Below are positions 25,630 through 36,020 of a DNA stretch of 64,000 nt, in pieces (the stretch's first letter is position 1; every line of letters begins with the position of its first letter). The notes beneath the pieces are model-generated. The model did no database searches and was not told the DNA's origin. It worked only from the letters and a program-made list of their open reading frames with translations. The translations under genes were made by a program, and so were the position numbers. Origin of the DNA: Micromonospora peucetia (GTDB lineage: Bacteria > Actinomycetota > Actinomycetes > Mycobacteriales > Micromonosporaceae); assembly GCF_900091625.1 (NCBI RefSeq), contig NZ_FMIC01000002.1, positions 248,001 through 312,000 of the forward strand, read 5' to 3'.

Positions 25630-25872
25630 TCAGTCGTCGACGTACGGGCAGTGCCGGCAGCCGCGACCGCAGCAGGTGCCACGCCGGGCCAGGAAACCCG
25701 CACTGAGCACGAAGAGGCCACTGGCCGGGTCAAGGTAGCCGGCCTCACCTGCGGTCAGGGCTGCGGCATGCGCGGCCAGGGTCCGCTCCCGGTCCGGGTG
25801 CTCCGGCGGCAGCCGGGACGGGTGCGGCTCGGTCAGCGGCCGGTCCGCCAACGGTCGTCGCTCTCCAGTCAC
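25630..25872 (-). CDS. DUF5522 small Cys-rich protein
   Basis: An 80-residue protein. It has the sequence AGYLDPASGLFVLSAGFLARRGTCCGRGCRHCPY near its C-terminus, the hallmark CCGxxCRHCPY of DUF5522. The four clustered Cys/His positions suggest a small metal site; the function is unknown. The GTG start at 25872 gives MTGERRPLADRPL. It is convergent with the MocR-like gene and 83 bp downstream of the asparaginase stop on the same strand. Confidence 0.8.
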   Translation of the reverse strand: MTGERRPLADRPLTEPHPSRLPPEHPDRERTLAAHAAALTAGEAGYLDPASGLFVLSAGFLARRGTCCGRGCRHCPYVDD

Positions 25873-25954
25873 CGGCGCAGTCTAGAGACGCGTTCGTCGT
25901 TTCTGTTTCAGGCCGGTCAACGCGTCGGCACGGACCGGCACGGGGGCCGGGACA

Positions 25955-25984
25955 CGGCGGCGCGGCGGCGCGGCGGCGCGGCGG
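25955..25984. repeat. CGGCGGCG tandem repeat
   Basis: Nearly four copies of the 8-mer CGGCGGCG lie just beyond the asparaginase stop codon. This is a low-complexity slippage tract. Confidence 0.6.
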
Positions 25985-25991
25985 ATCAGCG

Positions 25992-26981
25992 TCAGCCGTG
26001 CCGGACGAAGGCTGCGGCGATCTCGTCGCGGCCCGCGCCGGCCGCGAGCAGCAGCCGCAGCAGCACCTTCGCCTTGTACGGGTCGAGTAGCCCGCCGTTC
26101 AGCAGGCCCCGGCGTTGCAGGTCCGTCTCCGAGCCGACCGCCCCGTACGTGTGCCGCAGTACCGCGCCCGCCCCGGTGCGGGAGGTGAGCACCACCGGAA
26201 TCCGCCCGGCCAGCGCGCCGAGCGCCGGCACCAGCACGGCCGGAACATGCCCGACGCCGAAGCCGGCCACCACCAGCCCGTGGTGCGTGGCCGCCACGCC
26301 GTCGAGCAGTCCGCCGTCGTCGTCGAGTGTCACGGTGTGCAGCGCCACCCGGACGGTGTCGAGCCGGGCCAGGTCGACGGGAGGCAGCGGCTCCCGCCGC
26401 TCCGGGCGGGCCAGCACGCGTACCTGTCCTTCAAGCACCTGCCCGACCGGCCCGGCGTTGGGCGAGGCGAAGGTGGCGGTGCTGGTGCTGTGCGTCTTGC
26501 GTACCCAGCGCGCGGCGTGGATCTCGTCGGCGAAGGCGACCAGCACGCCCAGGTCGCGGGCGGCGGGCGCGGCGGCCACCCGGGCGGCGGCGAGCAGGTT
26601 CGCCGGGCCGTCGGGACCGGCCAGGGTCGGGTTGCGCATCGCGCCGGTGAACACCAGCGGCGCGACGTGCGGCCAGACCAGGTCGGCGAGGAACGCCGAT
26701 TCCTCCAGCGTGTCGGTGCCCTGGGTGACCACCACGCCGGTGGCGCCGGCCGTCACCGCCCGCGAGGCGGCGTCAACCACGTCGAGCAGTTGGCGGTACG
26801 TCAGGTGCGCGCTCGGCACCGCCTGGGTGTCGCGCACGTCCAGCGGCAGGCCGAGCGCGTCCAGGCCGGGCACGGCGGCGGTGAGGTCGGCTCCGGTCAG
26901 CCGGGTGACGACCCCGGCCCGGCCAGGATCCGTCCCGCCCATCGCGATGGTGCCGCCGAGCGTGAACAGGGCGATGGACAC
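25992..26981 (-). CDS. ansA: L-asparaginase
   Basis: A 329-residue bacterial-type asparaginase hydrolysing L-asparagine to aspartate and ammonia. The first catalytic Thr is in the N-terminal TLGGTIAMGG. The second motif VVTQGTDTLEESAF carries the Thr-Asp pair, and a Lys of the TDTLE...K triad is expected further on. No signal peptide is visible, so it is cytoplasmic. The GTG at 26981 follows AGGGGAGG by about 6 nt. Longer starts run into non-conserved Arg/Pro-rich sequence. It is divergent from an MFS gene. Confidence 0.88.
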   Translation of the reverse strand: MSIALFTLGGTIAMGGTDPGRAGVVTRLTGADLTAAVPGLDALGLPLDVRDTQAVPSAHLTYRQLLDVVDAASRAVTAGATGVVVTQGTDTLEESAFLADLVWPHVAPLVFTGAMRNPTLAGPDGPANLLAAARVAAAPAARDLGVLVAFADEIHAARWVRKTHSTSTATFASPNAGPVGQVLEGQVRVLARPERREPLPPVDLARLDTVRVALHTVTLDDDGGLLDGVAATHHGLVVAGFGVGHVPAVLVPALGALAGRIPVVLTSRTGAGAVLRHTYGAVGSETDLQRRGLLNGGLLDPYKAKVLLRLLLAAGAGRDEIAAAFVRHG

Positions 26982-27220
26982 GCCGCGCCTCCCCTCTGCC
27001 GCAACCGGCGCCGAACCGGCCGTACGCCGCGCGCCGTTGGCAGGATCGGCGGCCCGCAGACCGTACCGCCCGGGTCGGATAACCGGTGGCGTCGGTCCGG
27101 GCGGGGCCAGCAGGCTGACCCGATGGACCATCGCCGGGCCGGGCGCCCGCAACGCGCGTCAGCCTCTGGGGCGTCGCCGACGTCAGCACGGCGTTCGTCG
27201 ACGCGGGCCGGGGAGCCGAC

Positions 27221-28492
27221 GTGACGCAGCAGGCGGCCAGGCCCACCGAGGGTGCCGCACCGGAGCGGCGATCGCTGCTGCGCAGCCGGAACTTCGGGCT
27301 GCTCCTGGCCGGGCAGACGGTCAGCGAGCTGGGCACCCGGGTCTCCGGTGTGGCGGTGCCGCTGCTCGCCGTCGGCACGCTCGACGCCAGCGTCTTCCAG
27401 GTGGCGCTGCTGACCGCGCTCGCCTGGCTGCCGTACCTGATCTTCTCCCTGCCCGCCGGGATCCTCGCCGACCGGGTCGACCAGCGGCGGCTGATGGTCG
27501 CCTGCGACCTGGGCCGGGCGGCGCTGCTGCTGTCCGTGCCGGTGGTCGCCCTGGCCGGTCGGCTCACCCTCGGTTTCCTGTACGCGGTGGTCGGGCTCTG
27601 CGGCGTGCTCACCGTCCTGTTCACCGTGGCCCACAAGAGCATGCTGCCGAGGCTGGTGCCAGCGGACCGGCTCGTGGACGCCAACGCGAAGCTCACCGTC
27701 AGCCAGGACTCCGCCGAACTCGTCGGCCCGACGGTCGGCGGGGTGCTGGTCGGGCTCGTCGGTGCCGCGCGGACGTTCGTCGTCACCGGCCTCACGTTCG
27801 CCGTCAGCGGGCTGACCCTGCTGCTGATCCGGGACGCGCCGGCCGCGCCCACGCCGCATCGCGACCGGGTGCCGCTGCGGGTGGAGATGACCGAAGGGCT
27901 GGGCTTCATCCGGCGCCAGCCGATCCTGCGCAGCATCCTCGCCTGCACCACCACCTCGAACTTCTTCGCGATGGCGTCCAGCTCCATCGAGGTGGTCTTC
28001 CTGCTCCAGGAGTTGCACGCCACGCCGGCGCTGGTCGGGCTGGTCTTCTCGGTGAGCGCCGTGGGCGGCCTGGTGGTCGGCGTACTCGCCGACCGGTTGA
28101 CCACGTGGCTCGGCTCGGCCCGGGTGATCTGGGTGGCGATGGCCGTCCCGGGCCCGCTCTACCTGCTCATGCCCCTGGCGCAGCCCGGCTGGGGGATGCT
28201 GCTCTACGGCATCGGGTTGGCCGCGTTCTCCGCCAACGCGGTGCTCTACAACGTGGCCACCCTGACGTACCGGCAGCGGATCACGCCACCCGAGCTGCTG
28301 GGCCGGGTGAACGCGGCGTTCCTCTGGGTCTGCTTCGGCGTGATCCCGCTCGGCGCGCTGGTCGGCGGCACCCTGGGCAGCCAGCTCGGGCTGCGGCCGG
28401 CGCTCTGGATCTGCGTGCTCGGCACGTGGAGCGCCGCGCTCTTCGTCGTCGTCTCCCCGCTGCGCCGGATGCGGGACATGCCGGCGGCCTGA
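27221..28492 (+). CDS. MFS transporter (MFS_3 / enterobactin-exporter-like)
   Basis: A 423-residue, about 12-TM major facilitator. N-terminal NFGLLLAGQTVSELGTRVSGVAVPLLA and the loop-2/3 motif LPAGILADRVDQRRLMVACD are typical of the DUF894/EntS-like group. GLGFIRRQPILRSIL is the central loop. The substrate is unknown; efflux of a small molecule is likely. The GTG start follows GGGGAG by 5 nt. The gene stands alone, with a leaderless small-ORF promoter about 80 bp after its stop. Confidence 0.85.
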   Translation: MTQQAARPTEGAAPERRSLLRSRNFGLLLAGQTVSELGTRVSGVAVPLLAVGTLDASVFQVALLTALAWLPYLIFSLPAGILADRVDQRRLMVACDLGRAALLLSVPVVALAGRLTLGFLYAVVGLCGVLTVLFTVAHKSMLPRLVPADRLVDANAKLTVSQDSAELVGPTVGGVLVGLVGAARTFVVTGLTFAVSGLTLLLIRDAPAAPTPHRDRVPLRVEMTEGLGFIRRQPILRSILACTTTSNFFAMASSSIEVVFLLQELHATPALVGLVFSVSAVGGLVVGVLADRLTTWLGSARVIWVAMAVPGPLYLLMPLAQPGWGMLLYGIGLAAFSANAVLYNVATLTYRQRITPPELLGRVNAAFLWVCFGVIPLGALVGGTLGSQLGLRPALWICVLGTWSAALFVVVSPLRRMRDMPAA

Positions 28493-28569
28493 CCGGCGGT
28501 GCTACAGGTCTCATGCCCCGGCCGGGTGACCCCGGGCACGGGCCCGGCCCCCCTGCGCACGGAAGCACG

Positions 28570-28598
28570 TTGGCTTTCCGATCCGGCCGGCCTATGGT
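28570..28598 (+). promoter_or_regulatory. Promoter driving a leaderless small ORF
   Basis: TTGGCT (28570-28575), a 17-bp spacer and TATGGT (28593-28598) make a good housekeeping promoter. The -10 ends 6 nt before ATG 28605, so the transcript should begin at or next to the start codon. Confidence 0.65.
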
Positions 28599-28604
28599 GG
28601 CTGC

Positions 28605-28787
28605 ATGTGTTCGACCGGTCAGCAGAACAGCACCGCCGTCATGATGACGGCGGCGCCCGCTGCTGCCTGCCGGTGTGCCCTGCGGGTGACCGTGGCAACC
28701 CGGGTGGTGCGATCCGCGGTCGCACCGTCGCACGCCGGCTCGGTCGCCTCCCGACTGCCGAGCCCCGCCGGACGTAGCCCTCCGTGA
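28605..28787 (+). CDS. Leaderless small ORF, possible leader peptide
   Basis: A 60-codon ORF starting MCSTGQQNSTAVMMTAAP, with a Cys-Arg-Cys at residues 22-24, then Arg/Val/Ala/Ser-rich sequence. No family is recognised and there is no Shine-Dalgarno. The ATG lies at the predicted transcription start of a good promoter, so leaderless translation is expected. It ends 33 bp before a strong intrinsic terminator, which itself precedes the DksA/TraR-type gene. It could be a regulatory leader or an independent small protein; the C-terminal half has low complexity and may be longer than the functional part. Confidence 0.45.
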   Translation: MCSTGQQNSTAVMMTAAPAAACRCALRVTVATRVVRSAVAPSHAGSVASRLPSPAGRSPP

Positions 28788-28820
28788 GCCGATTGCAACT
28801 CTTGCGAACGGCCACCAGGG

Positions 28821-28853
28821 CGAAGCTACCCAGCTTCGGCCTTTTTTCTTTTT
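28821..28853 (+). terminator. Intrinsic terminator (candidate attenuator) ahead of the DksA/TraR-type gene
   Basis: CGAAGCT (28821-28827) and AGCTTCG (28832-28838) form a 7-bp stem around ACCC. A run of eleven T in thirteen bases (28841-28853) follows, exceptional in this GC-rich DNA. The next gene's Shine-Dalgarno begins only 8 bp later and I see no promoter in between. Expression of that gene therefore seems to require readthrough. The palindrome TCCTTCGAAGGA (28853-28864) overlaps the ribosome binding site and could hide it. Confidence 0.7.
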
Positions 28854-28872
28854 CCTTCGAAGGAGCTACGAA

Positions 28873-29193
28873 ATGACCACCACGCCCATCAAGTCGAACG
28901 AGCAGAAGTGGCTCGATGACCTGCGTACGACACTGACCAACGACTTCGAGGCGCAGACCGTCCGGCTCACGCAGCTGACCGCCGACACCGGCGACCCGGG
29001 CGAGGCGCACACCCAGAGCGCACTGATCGCCGCCACCCGGCGAAGCATCGAACAGATCAGCGGTGCGCTGCGGCGCCTCGCCGAGGGCCGCTACGGCGTC
29101 TGCGAGAAGTGCAGCGCCCCGATCCCCCGGGAGCGCCTGGAGGTGCTGCCGCACGCCCGCTTCTGCGTGCCCTGCCAGCAGAAGCAACACTGA
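28873..29193 (+). CDS. DksA/TraR-type zinc-finger protein
   Basis: A 106-residue protein with an N-terminal helical hairpin and a C-terminal four-Cys zinc finger (CEKCSAPIPRERLEVLPHARFCVPCQ). It follows the RYGVCEKC...F/C..C pattern of the TraR/DksA C4 family. Such proteins act in the RNA polymerase secondary channel or as general zinc-finger regulators. The coiled-coil-tip acidic pair of E. coli DksA is not obvious here. AGGAG lies 7 nt before the ATG. The gene is bracketed by a T-rich terminator upstream and a strong hairpin downstream, so it is probably regulated by readthrough. Confidence 0.85.
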   Translation: MTTTPIKSNEQKWLDDLRTTLTNDFEAQTVRLTQLTADTGDPGEAHTQSALIAATRRSIEQISGALRRLAEGRYGVCEKCSAPIPRERLEVLPHARFCVPCQQKQH

Positions 29194-29201
29194 CGTACGG
29201 G

Positions 29202-29236
29202 CGGGCTGCCGTGCCGGCGTACGGCACGGCAGCCCG
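29202..29236. terminator. Bidirectional terminator after the DksA/TraR-type gene
   Basis: A perfect 15-bp stem (29202-29216 with 29222-29236) has a GCGTA loop. It starts 9 bp after the plus-strand stop and ends 6 bp before the minus-strand DUF2332 stop. Confidence 0.75.
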
Positions 29237-29241
29237 TCAGG

Positions 29242-30177
29242 TCATCCGAACCAGGTCATCGCCTGGCCGTGCGAGCGGGTCCAGGCCAGGGGCCGTCCGT
29301 CCAGCGCGAGCACGTTGTACAGCGCCTCGTCCGGTGGCTCCGGCAACACGTCGTGGGGCAGCACGTCTTGGGACTCGTTGGAGATCCAGTGGCCGGGCAG
29401 GCGGCGTACCACGTCGGCGAACGCCTCCCGGCGCGGTACCGGCACCTGGTAGAGCACGGAGGTGTGGAACACTACCAGCGTCGCGCCGGCCGGCGCCCGC
29501 GCGGCCAGCGCGGGCAGGTCGTCCACCAGGTCGCCGCGCACGAGCAGCGGCGGGTCGGACGCGGCGACGGACGCGGCGGCCCGCAGTCGGGCGCGGCGGT
29601 GCGTGTGCTCCGGCCAGATGAGGGCGTCGAGCCAGGCGACGTCCGCCGGGTCGGTCACTCGCAGCGGTTTCAGATCCAGGCCGGCCCGCCACACCACCTC
29701 CGGTAGCCGGTCCGGCGGGGCCACTGCGGTGGTGGCACAGTCGAGGACCGGTTCGCCCGCGCCGAACAGGTGATCGTTGTAGCGGTAGGCGTACCGGTCG
29801 GGATAGAGGCAGAGCCCGGCGGACGCGCCCACCTCCAGCAGCGCCAGCGGCTGTGGCAACGCGGCGAGCACCGGCAGCAGTACGGCACACCGCCCGGGCT
29901 CGTTCGTCTGGGTCGCGCGGGTGCGCAGCTCCGCCTCGATCGCCGGCCAGTTCGCCAGCGTGAAGTCGCGGAACGCCGCCGGATCGTCGACCGGCCCGCC
30001 GAGCAGCCGTACGACGCCGAACAGCAGGTTCGGCTGCCGCCTGGTCGGCGGGAGCGCAGCGAGCAGGGTCAACAGTTCGTCGTCGCGGGAGACGGCGAGG
30101 GACAGGCGCTCGTACGTCGGCGACACGCCGCGCGCCTCCCGGGTGGCGAACTCGGCGTACGTCTCGGCGGTCGTCAT
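29242..30177 (-). CDS. DUF2332 family protein
   Basis: A 311-residue DUF2332 protein. Recognisable parts are the N-terminal YAEFATREARGVSPTYERLSLAV, the central LALLEVGASAGLCLYPDRYAY (resembling a nucleotide-binding glycine loop of methyltransferase-like folds), and VVFHTSVLYQVP. The Rossmann-like GASAG loop suggests a possible SAM-dependent activity, but no function is established. Convergent with the DksA/TraR-type gene; the small genes upstream on the same strand are 24 bp away. Confidence 0.82.
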   Translation of the reverse strand: MTTAETYAEFATREARGVSPTYERLSLAVSRDDELLTLLAALPPTRRQPNLLFGVVRLLGGPVDDPAAFRDFTLANWPAIEAELRTRATQTNEPGRCAVLLPVLAALPQPLALLEVGASAGLCLYPDRYAYRYNDHLFGAGEPVLDCATTAVAPPDRLPEVVWRAGLDLKPLRVTDPADVAWLDALIWPEHTHRRARLRAAASVAASDPPLLVRGDLVDDLPALAARAPAGATLVVFHTSVLYQVPVPRREAFADVVRRLPGHWISNESQDVLPHDVLPEPPDEALYNVLALDGRPLAWTRSHGQAMTWFG

Positions 30178-30201
30178 CTCCCGATGATGGCGGCTGATGC
30201 C

Positions 30202-30384
30202 TCACGACGTCTCTCTCCCGTGCCTCGGCTTCCGGCGCGCCGAGATCTCCTCCAGGTGCTGGAGCTGGTGCTGCCGCACCATCGCGTCCCAGGCTTCCTG
30301 GTCGTAGTCCGGGTCGGGCGGGATCCATTTGTGGGAGCCGTCGCTGTAGTGGAAGCGCTCGTCGCCGCGCCGGATGATGCTCAC
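30202..30384 (-). CDS. Small conserved hypothetical protein
   Basis: A 60-residue, strongly charged protein (starts MSIIRRGDERFHYSDG, then IPPDPDYDQEAWDAMVRQHQLQHLEEI, ends with a basic tail). It has no Cys and no membrane segment. The GTG start overlaps the stop of the preceding gene (GTGA), so the two are cotranslated. No known family is recognised. Confidence 0.6.
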   Translation of the reverse strand: MSIIRRGDERFHYSDGSHKWIPPDPDYDQEAWDAMVRQHQLQHLEEISARRKPRHGRETS

Positions 30385-30599
30385 CGGACCCAGCCCAGGA
30401 AGCGCCGGTGCAGCAGCCCGGCGGGCACCCAGGTCAGATCCTCGGCCGCCCAGACCAGGTAGGACCCCATGTAGATGGACAACGGCACCGGGGCGTCCTC
30501 GAACTCGGCGTGCAGTTCCCTGCGCCGTGTCCCGCACGGCCAGGGGGCGTCGCGGCCGCCGCAGGCCCACAGCGGAGGGACGGGTCCGTGGGTGGTCAC
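30381..30599 (-). CDS. Small conserved protein of the PLWxC...PWPC type
   Basis: A 72-residue protein. Its N-terminal half (VPPLWACGGRDAPWPCGTRRRELHAEF) resembles a common small actinobacterial family that usually reads PLWxCxxCxxPWPC. One of the usual Cys is missing here (ACGGRDAPWPC). The second half contains LSIYMGSYLVWAAEDL. Database names such as flavin reductase for this family are unsupported by any domain I can see. GTG at 30599 lies 8 nt after GGGGAGG; longer in-frame starts give low-complexity sequence. It is the first gene of a two- or three-gene minus-strand unit. Confidence 0.6.
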   Translation of the reverse strand: MTTHGPVPPLWACGGRDAPWPCGTRRRELHAEFEDAPVPLSIYMGSYLVWAAEDLTWVPAGLLHRRFLGWVR

Positions 30600-30737
30600 G
30601 ACTGTTCCTCCCCCGGCCAGTGGCCTCGACCTATCGGGTGCGGTGGCGGGCCCGACAGGGCAGCTCCGACCCGCACCGGCAGACCCGACGCCAGAGTCGC
30701 CAGGACCAGACCGGGCGGTGCCGACGGGCCAGGGTGA

Positions 30738-30962
30738 GTGCCACGGCGAGCAGGTAGCCGTCGTACGACACGCGCCTTGGCATTGTTGGCCGCCCTGTTC
30801 GGCGTTTCGCGTCAACGGGTTCTGCAGATCACCCGCAGGCCCGGCTTCCCCGAGCCCCTCGCCCGCCTGATCGGGACGACCGTCTGGGACGCGGACGAGG
30901 TGGACGAGTGGGCCCGGCACAATCGCCCGCCCCGCCCGACCGACGGCGACGAGGACCGCTGA
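30738..30962 (+). CDS. AlpA/excisionase-like helix-turn-helix protein, possibly truncated
   Basis: Up to 74 residues. The core LFGVSRQRVLQITRRPGFPEPLARL is a MerR/AlpA-type recognition helix and wing, and VWDADEVDEWARHNRP is the usual closing helix. The helix that normally precedes it (xxEIAxxL) is incomplete: the frame before it is Arg-rich and non-conserved. The start is unclear (GTG 30738, or TTG 30777 giving 61 residues). It may be a 5'-truncated relic. No integrase or phage gene is nearby. Confidence 0.5.
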   Translation: MPRRAGSRRTTRALALLAALFGVSRQRVLQITRRPGFPEPLARLIGTTVWDADEVDEWARHNRPPRPTDGDEDR

Positions 30963-31013
30963 CGAGACACCGGGCGGACACGACGACGTCCAGGCCTCCC
31001 CACCAACGAGCGA

Positions 31014-31043
31014 GGTGGGCCGGCAGAGGACTGCCGACCCACC
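31014..31043. terminator. Terminator downstream of nrdJ
   Basis: A 13-bp stem with one mismatch (31014-31026 against 31031-31043) has an AGGA loop. It lies 16 bp beyond the nrdJ stop and can also serve the converging small HTH gene. Confidence 0.65.
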
Positions 31044-31059
31044 CCGTGCTACTCGTACG

Positions 31060-33942
<2,883 letters not shown>

Positions 33943-34009
33943 CTCATCCGCCCCCTCGCCCGCACGACCACCCGCCGCGCGATCGACTGTCAAAAACTGC
34001 AAAAGAACT

Positions 34010-34510
34010 TCAACTGGTACGGCCGGCGGCCTCGACCGCGTCGGCCCCGGCGCCCTCCCGGGCGCGTGCGGCGGCCCGCAGCGTCTCGATCTCCCGCTCG
34101 AAGTCGGCGAGCGAGTCGAACGACCGGTAGACGCTGGCGAACCGCATGTAGGCGACCTCGTCCAGGTCCCGCAGCGGGCCCAGGATGGCCAGCCCCACCT
34201 CGTGGCTGGGAATCTCGGCGGCCCCCTTGGCCCGAACGGTCTCCTCGACCTTCTGCGCGAGCAGCGCGATCGAGTCGTCGTCCACGGGCCGGCCCTGGCA
34301 CGCCTTGCGCACCCCGCCGATGATCTTCGTACGGCTGAACGGCTCGGTGACCCCGCTGCGCTTGACGACCGCGAGGACCGCCTCCTCCACCGTGGTGAAC
34401 CGTTTGCCGCACTCCGGGCAGGAGCGCCGCCGGCGGATCAACTGGCCGTCGTCGGCCTCCCGCGAGTCGACCACCCGGGAGTCGGCGTGTCGGCAGTACG
34501 GACACCGCAT
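34010..34510 (-). CDS. nrdR: Ribonucleotide reductase repressor NrdR
   Basis: A 166-residue repressor. The N-terminal zinc ribbon has Cys3, Cys6, Cys31 and Cys34 (MRCPYC...CPEC), followed by the basic stretch RRRRS and KRFTT. The ATP-cone domain follows from about residue 48 ([24 protein letters not shown]). It binds ATP/dATP and represses RNR genes through NrdR boxes. The nrdR-nrdJ order is as in Streptomyces. Two NrdR-box-like sites 130-175 bp upstream suggest autoregulation. The C-terminus is Ala-rich and non-conserved. Confidence 0.95.
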   Translation of the reverse strand: MRCPYCRHADSRVVDSREADDGQLIRRRRSCPECGKRFTTVEEAVLAVVKRSGVTEPFSRTKIIGGVRKACQGRPVDDDSIALLAQKVEETVRAKGAAEIPSHEVGLAILGPLRDLDEVAYMRFASVYRSFDSLADFEREIETLRAAARAREGAGADAVEAAGRTS

Positions 34511-34639
34511 CGGCCGGACCTCCTTCATCGATCGCGGGCCCGCCGAACCGCTCCCCGGACACGCGTCAACGCGACGGAGCCATCTGCCGATGGACTTCGC
34601 CGTGTCGACTGTGCCGGAGTGCGGTCGGTAGTCGAACCC

Positions 34640-34684
34640 AACCTGTAGGCGACTTACGCCCATGTGACTACTACATCTAGGGGT
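34640..34684 (-). promoter_or_regulatory. Tandem NrdR-box-like sites upstream of nrdRJ
   Basis: Two related motifs, ACCTGTAGG (34641-34649) and ACATCTAGG (34673-34681), are spaced 32 bp apart. That is about three helical turns, the usual spacing of paired NrdR boxes. The second, with flanks CTACTACATCTAGGGG, resembles the consensus ACACwATATATwGTGT better than the first. Their position in front of nrdR suits autorepression of nrdR-nrdJ. Confidence 0.5.
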
Positions 34685-34847
34685 TGACCGTAGGCCGCTG
34701 CGGATCGGAGGTCAAGTTGGCCGGCGTGTCCGGCGCGTCACCGGAATCTGCGGGCGAACGGCACACCGCCCGCCGGAGAACCAACGCCCGGCGCCCTCGC
34801 GGGTTACCGGTCCGACCACGGCGATTCGGCCGACGACCGCACAGAAG

Positions 34848-34863
34848 TCGAACACCCGTTCGA
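34848..34863 (+). promoter_or_regulatory. LexA-binding site (SOS box) of lexA
   Basis: TCGAAC-ACCC-GTTCGA is a perfect palindromic match to the actinobacterial SOS box. It lies 230 bp before the lexA start. A weaker half-matched site GAAC-ACGA-GTAC is at 34883-34894. Together they indicate autoregulation of lexA and a long 5' untranslated region. Confidence 0.85.
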
Positions 34864-35092
34864 CCCGACGTACCATTTATCAGAACACGAGTACGACCGG
34901 GCCGGTTTTTCGCCCCGACACGCCGAGCGAGGTCGTACAGATGTTTGAAAATGGCCGATCTCACCTATACGGTCTTGAACAACCGGGTGCGCGGAATCCT
35001 CCGTTCATCGGTCACCTCGCACCACCGCACAGGCACCACCGCACGCACCACGAGCCGCCAAGGCACCCCAGCGCCGACCAGGGAGGACGGAC

Positions 35093-35875
35093 GTGACCGA
35101 GGATCGGGCCAGCCGGCCGAAGAGCCCGCAACAGATCACCGAGGCGGGTCCGCCGGCCACCCGACGCCGGGGCGCCGCGCGCAGCCGGACCGGGCAGCCC
35201 GCCGTGCGCCCGGTCACCCCGGTGGTCAGCGCCTTCCCCGACCCCGCAACGGTGGATCTCACCGCCCGGCAGCGCCGGATCCTGGAGTTCATCCGCACCT
35301 GGGTGGAGCGGCACGGCTACCCGCCGAGCGTGCGCGAGATCGGCGAGGCCGTCGGTCTGGTCTCACCGTCCAGCGTCGCCTACCAGCTCAAGGAGCTGGA
35401 GAAGAAGGGCTTCCTGCGGCGCGACCCCAACCGGCCGCGCGCCGTGGACGTCCGGGCGCCTGCCGACATCGACGACGAGCTGGCCCGCTCGCAGCGCCCC
35501 ACCCCGGCCTACGTGCCGATGCTGGGCCGGATCGCGGCCGGCGGGCCGATCCTGGCCGAGCAGGCCGTGGAGGACATCTTCCCCCTCCCCCGCGAGCTGG
35601 TGGGTGAGGGCGAGGTCTTCATGCTCCAGGTCAAGGGCGACTCGATGCTCGACGCGGCGATCTGCGACGGCGACTGGGTCGTCGTCCGGCAGCAGCCGAC
35701 CGCCGAGGCCGGCGACATCGTCGCCGCCATGCTCGACGGCGAGGCGACCGTGAAGACCTACCGTCGCCGCGACGGGCACGTCTGGCTCATGCCGCAGAAC
35801 CCGGCCTTCGACCCGATCCCCGGCGACGACGCCACCATCATGGGCCGGGTCGTCGCGGTGCTGCGCCGCATCTGA
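35093..35875 (+). CDS. lexA: SOS repressor LexA
   Basis: A 260-residue LexA. The first ~50 residues are a polar extension. The winged helix is at about 55-120 ([48 protein letters not shown]). The self-cleavage site is Ala149-Gly150 (GRIAAGGPI). The serine-lysine dyad is Ser184 (KGDSML) and Lys221 (ATVKTY). RecA filaments trigger cleavage and derepression. GTG at 35093 follows GGGAGGAC. It is divergent from nrdR, with its own SOS box in between. Confidence 0.96.
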   Translation: MTEDRASRPKSPQQITEAGPPATRRRGAARSRTGQPAVRPVTPVVSAFPDPATVDLTARQRRILEFIRTWVERHGYPPSVREIGEAVGLVSPSSVAYQLKELEKKGFLRRDPNRPRAVDVRAPADIDDELARSQRPTPAYVPMLGRIAAGGPILAEQAVEDIFPLPRELVGEGEVFMLQVKGDSMLDAAICDGDWVVVRQQPTAEAGDIVAAMLDGEATVKTYRRRDGHVWLMPQNPAFDPIPGDDATIMGRVVAVLRRI

Positions 35876-35887
35876 TCCGCCGCCACA

Positions 35888-35916
35888 CCGGGTGGCCGCC
35901 GTCGGCGGTCACCCGG
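35888..35916. terminator. Terminator after lexA
   Basis: A 13-bp stem with one mismatch (35888-35900 with 35904-35916) around a GTC loop starts 12 bp past the lexA stop. It lies between convergent genes. Confidence 0.65.
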
Positions 35917-36020
35917 ACACGTTCCGCTCGGCCGACGGCCGCACCGGGCCTGTTCGCCTGGCCCTTCGCGTGGTCGTCGTGGGTCGCCCTGACACACCGC
36001 GTCGGCCGGGCGGGCGAGAG

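Noticed and set aside
30738..30962. Excisionase gene marking an integrated mobile element
   Set aside because: No integrase, replication gene, att-like direct repeat or tRNA target nearby; neighbours are ordinary chromosomal genes.
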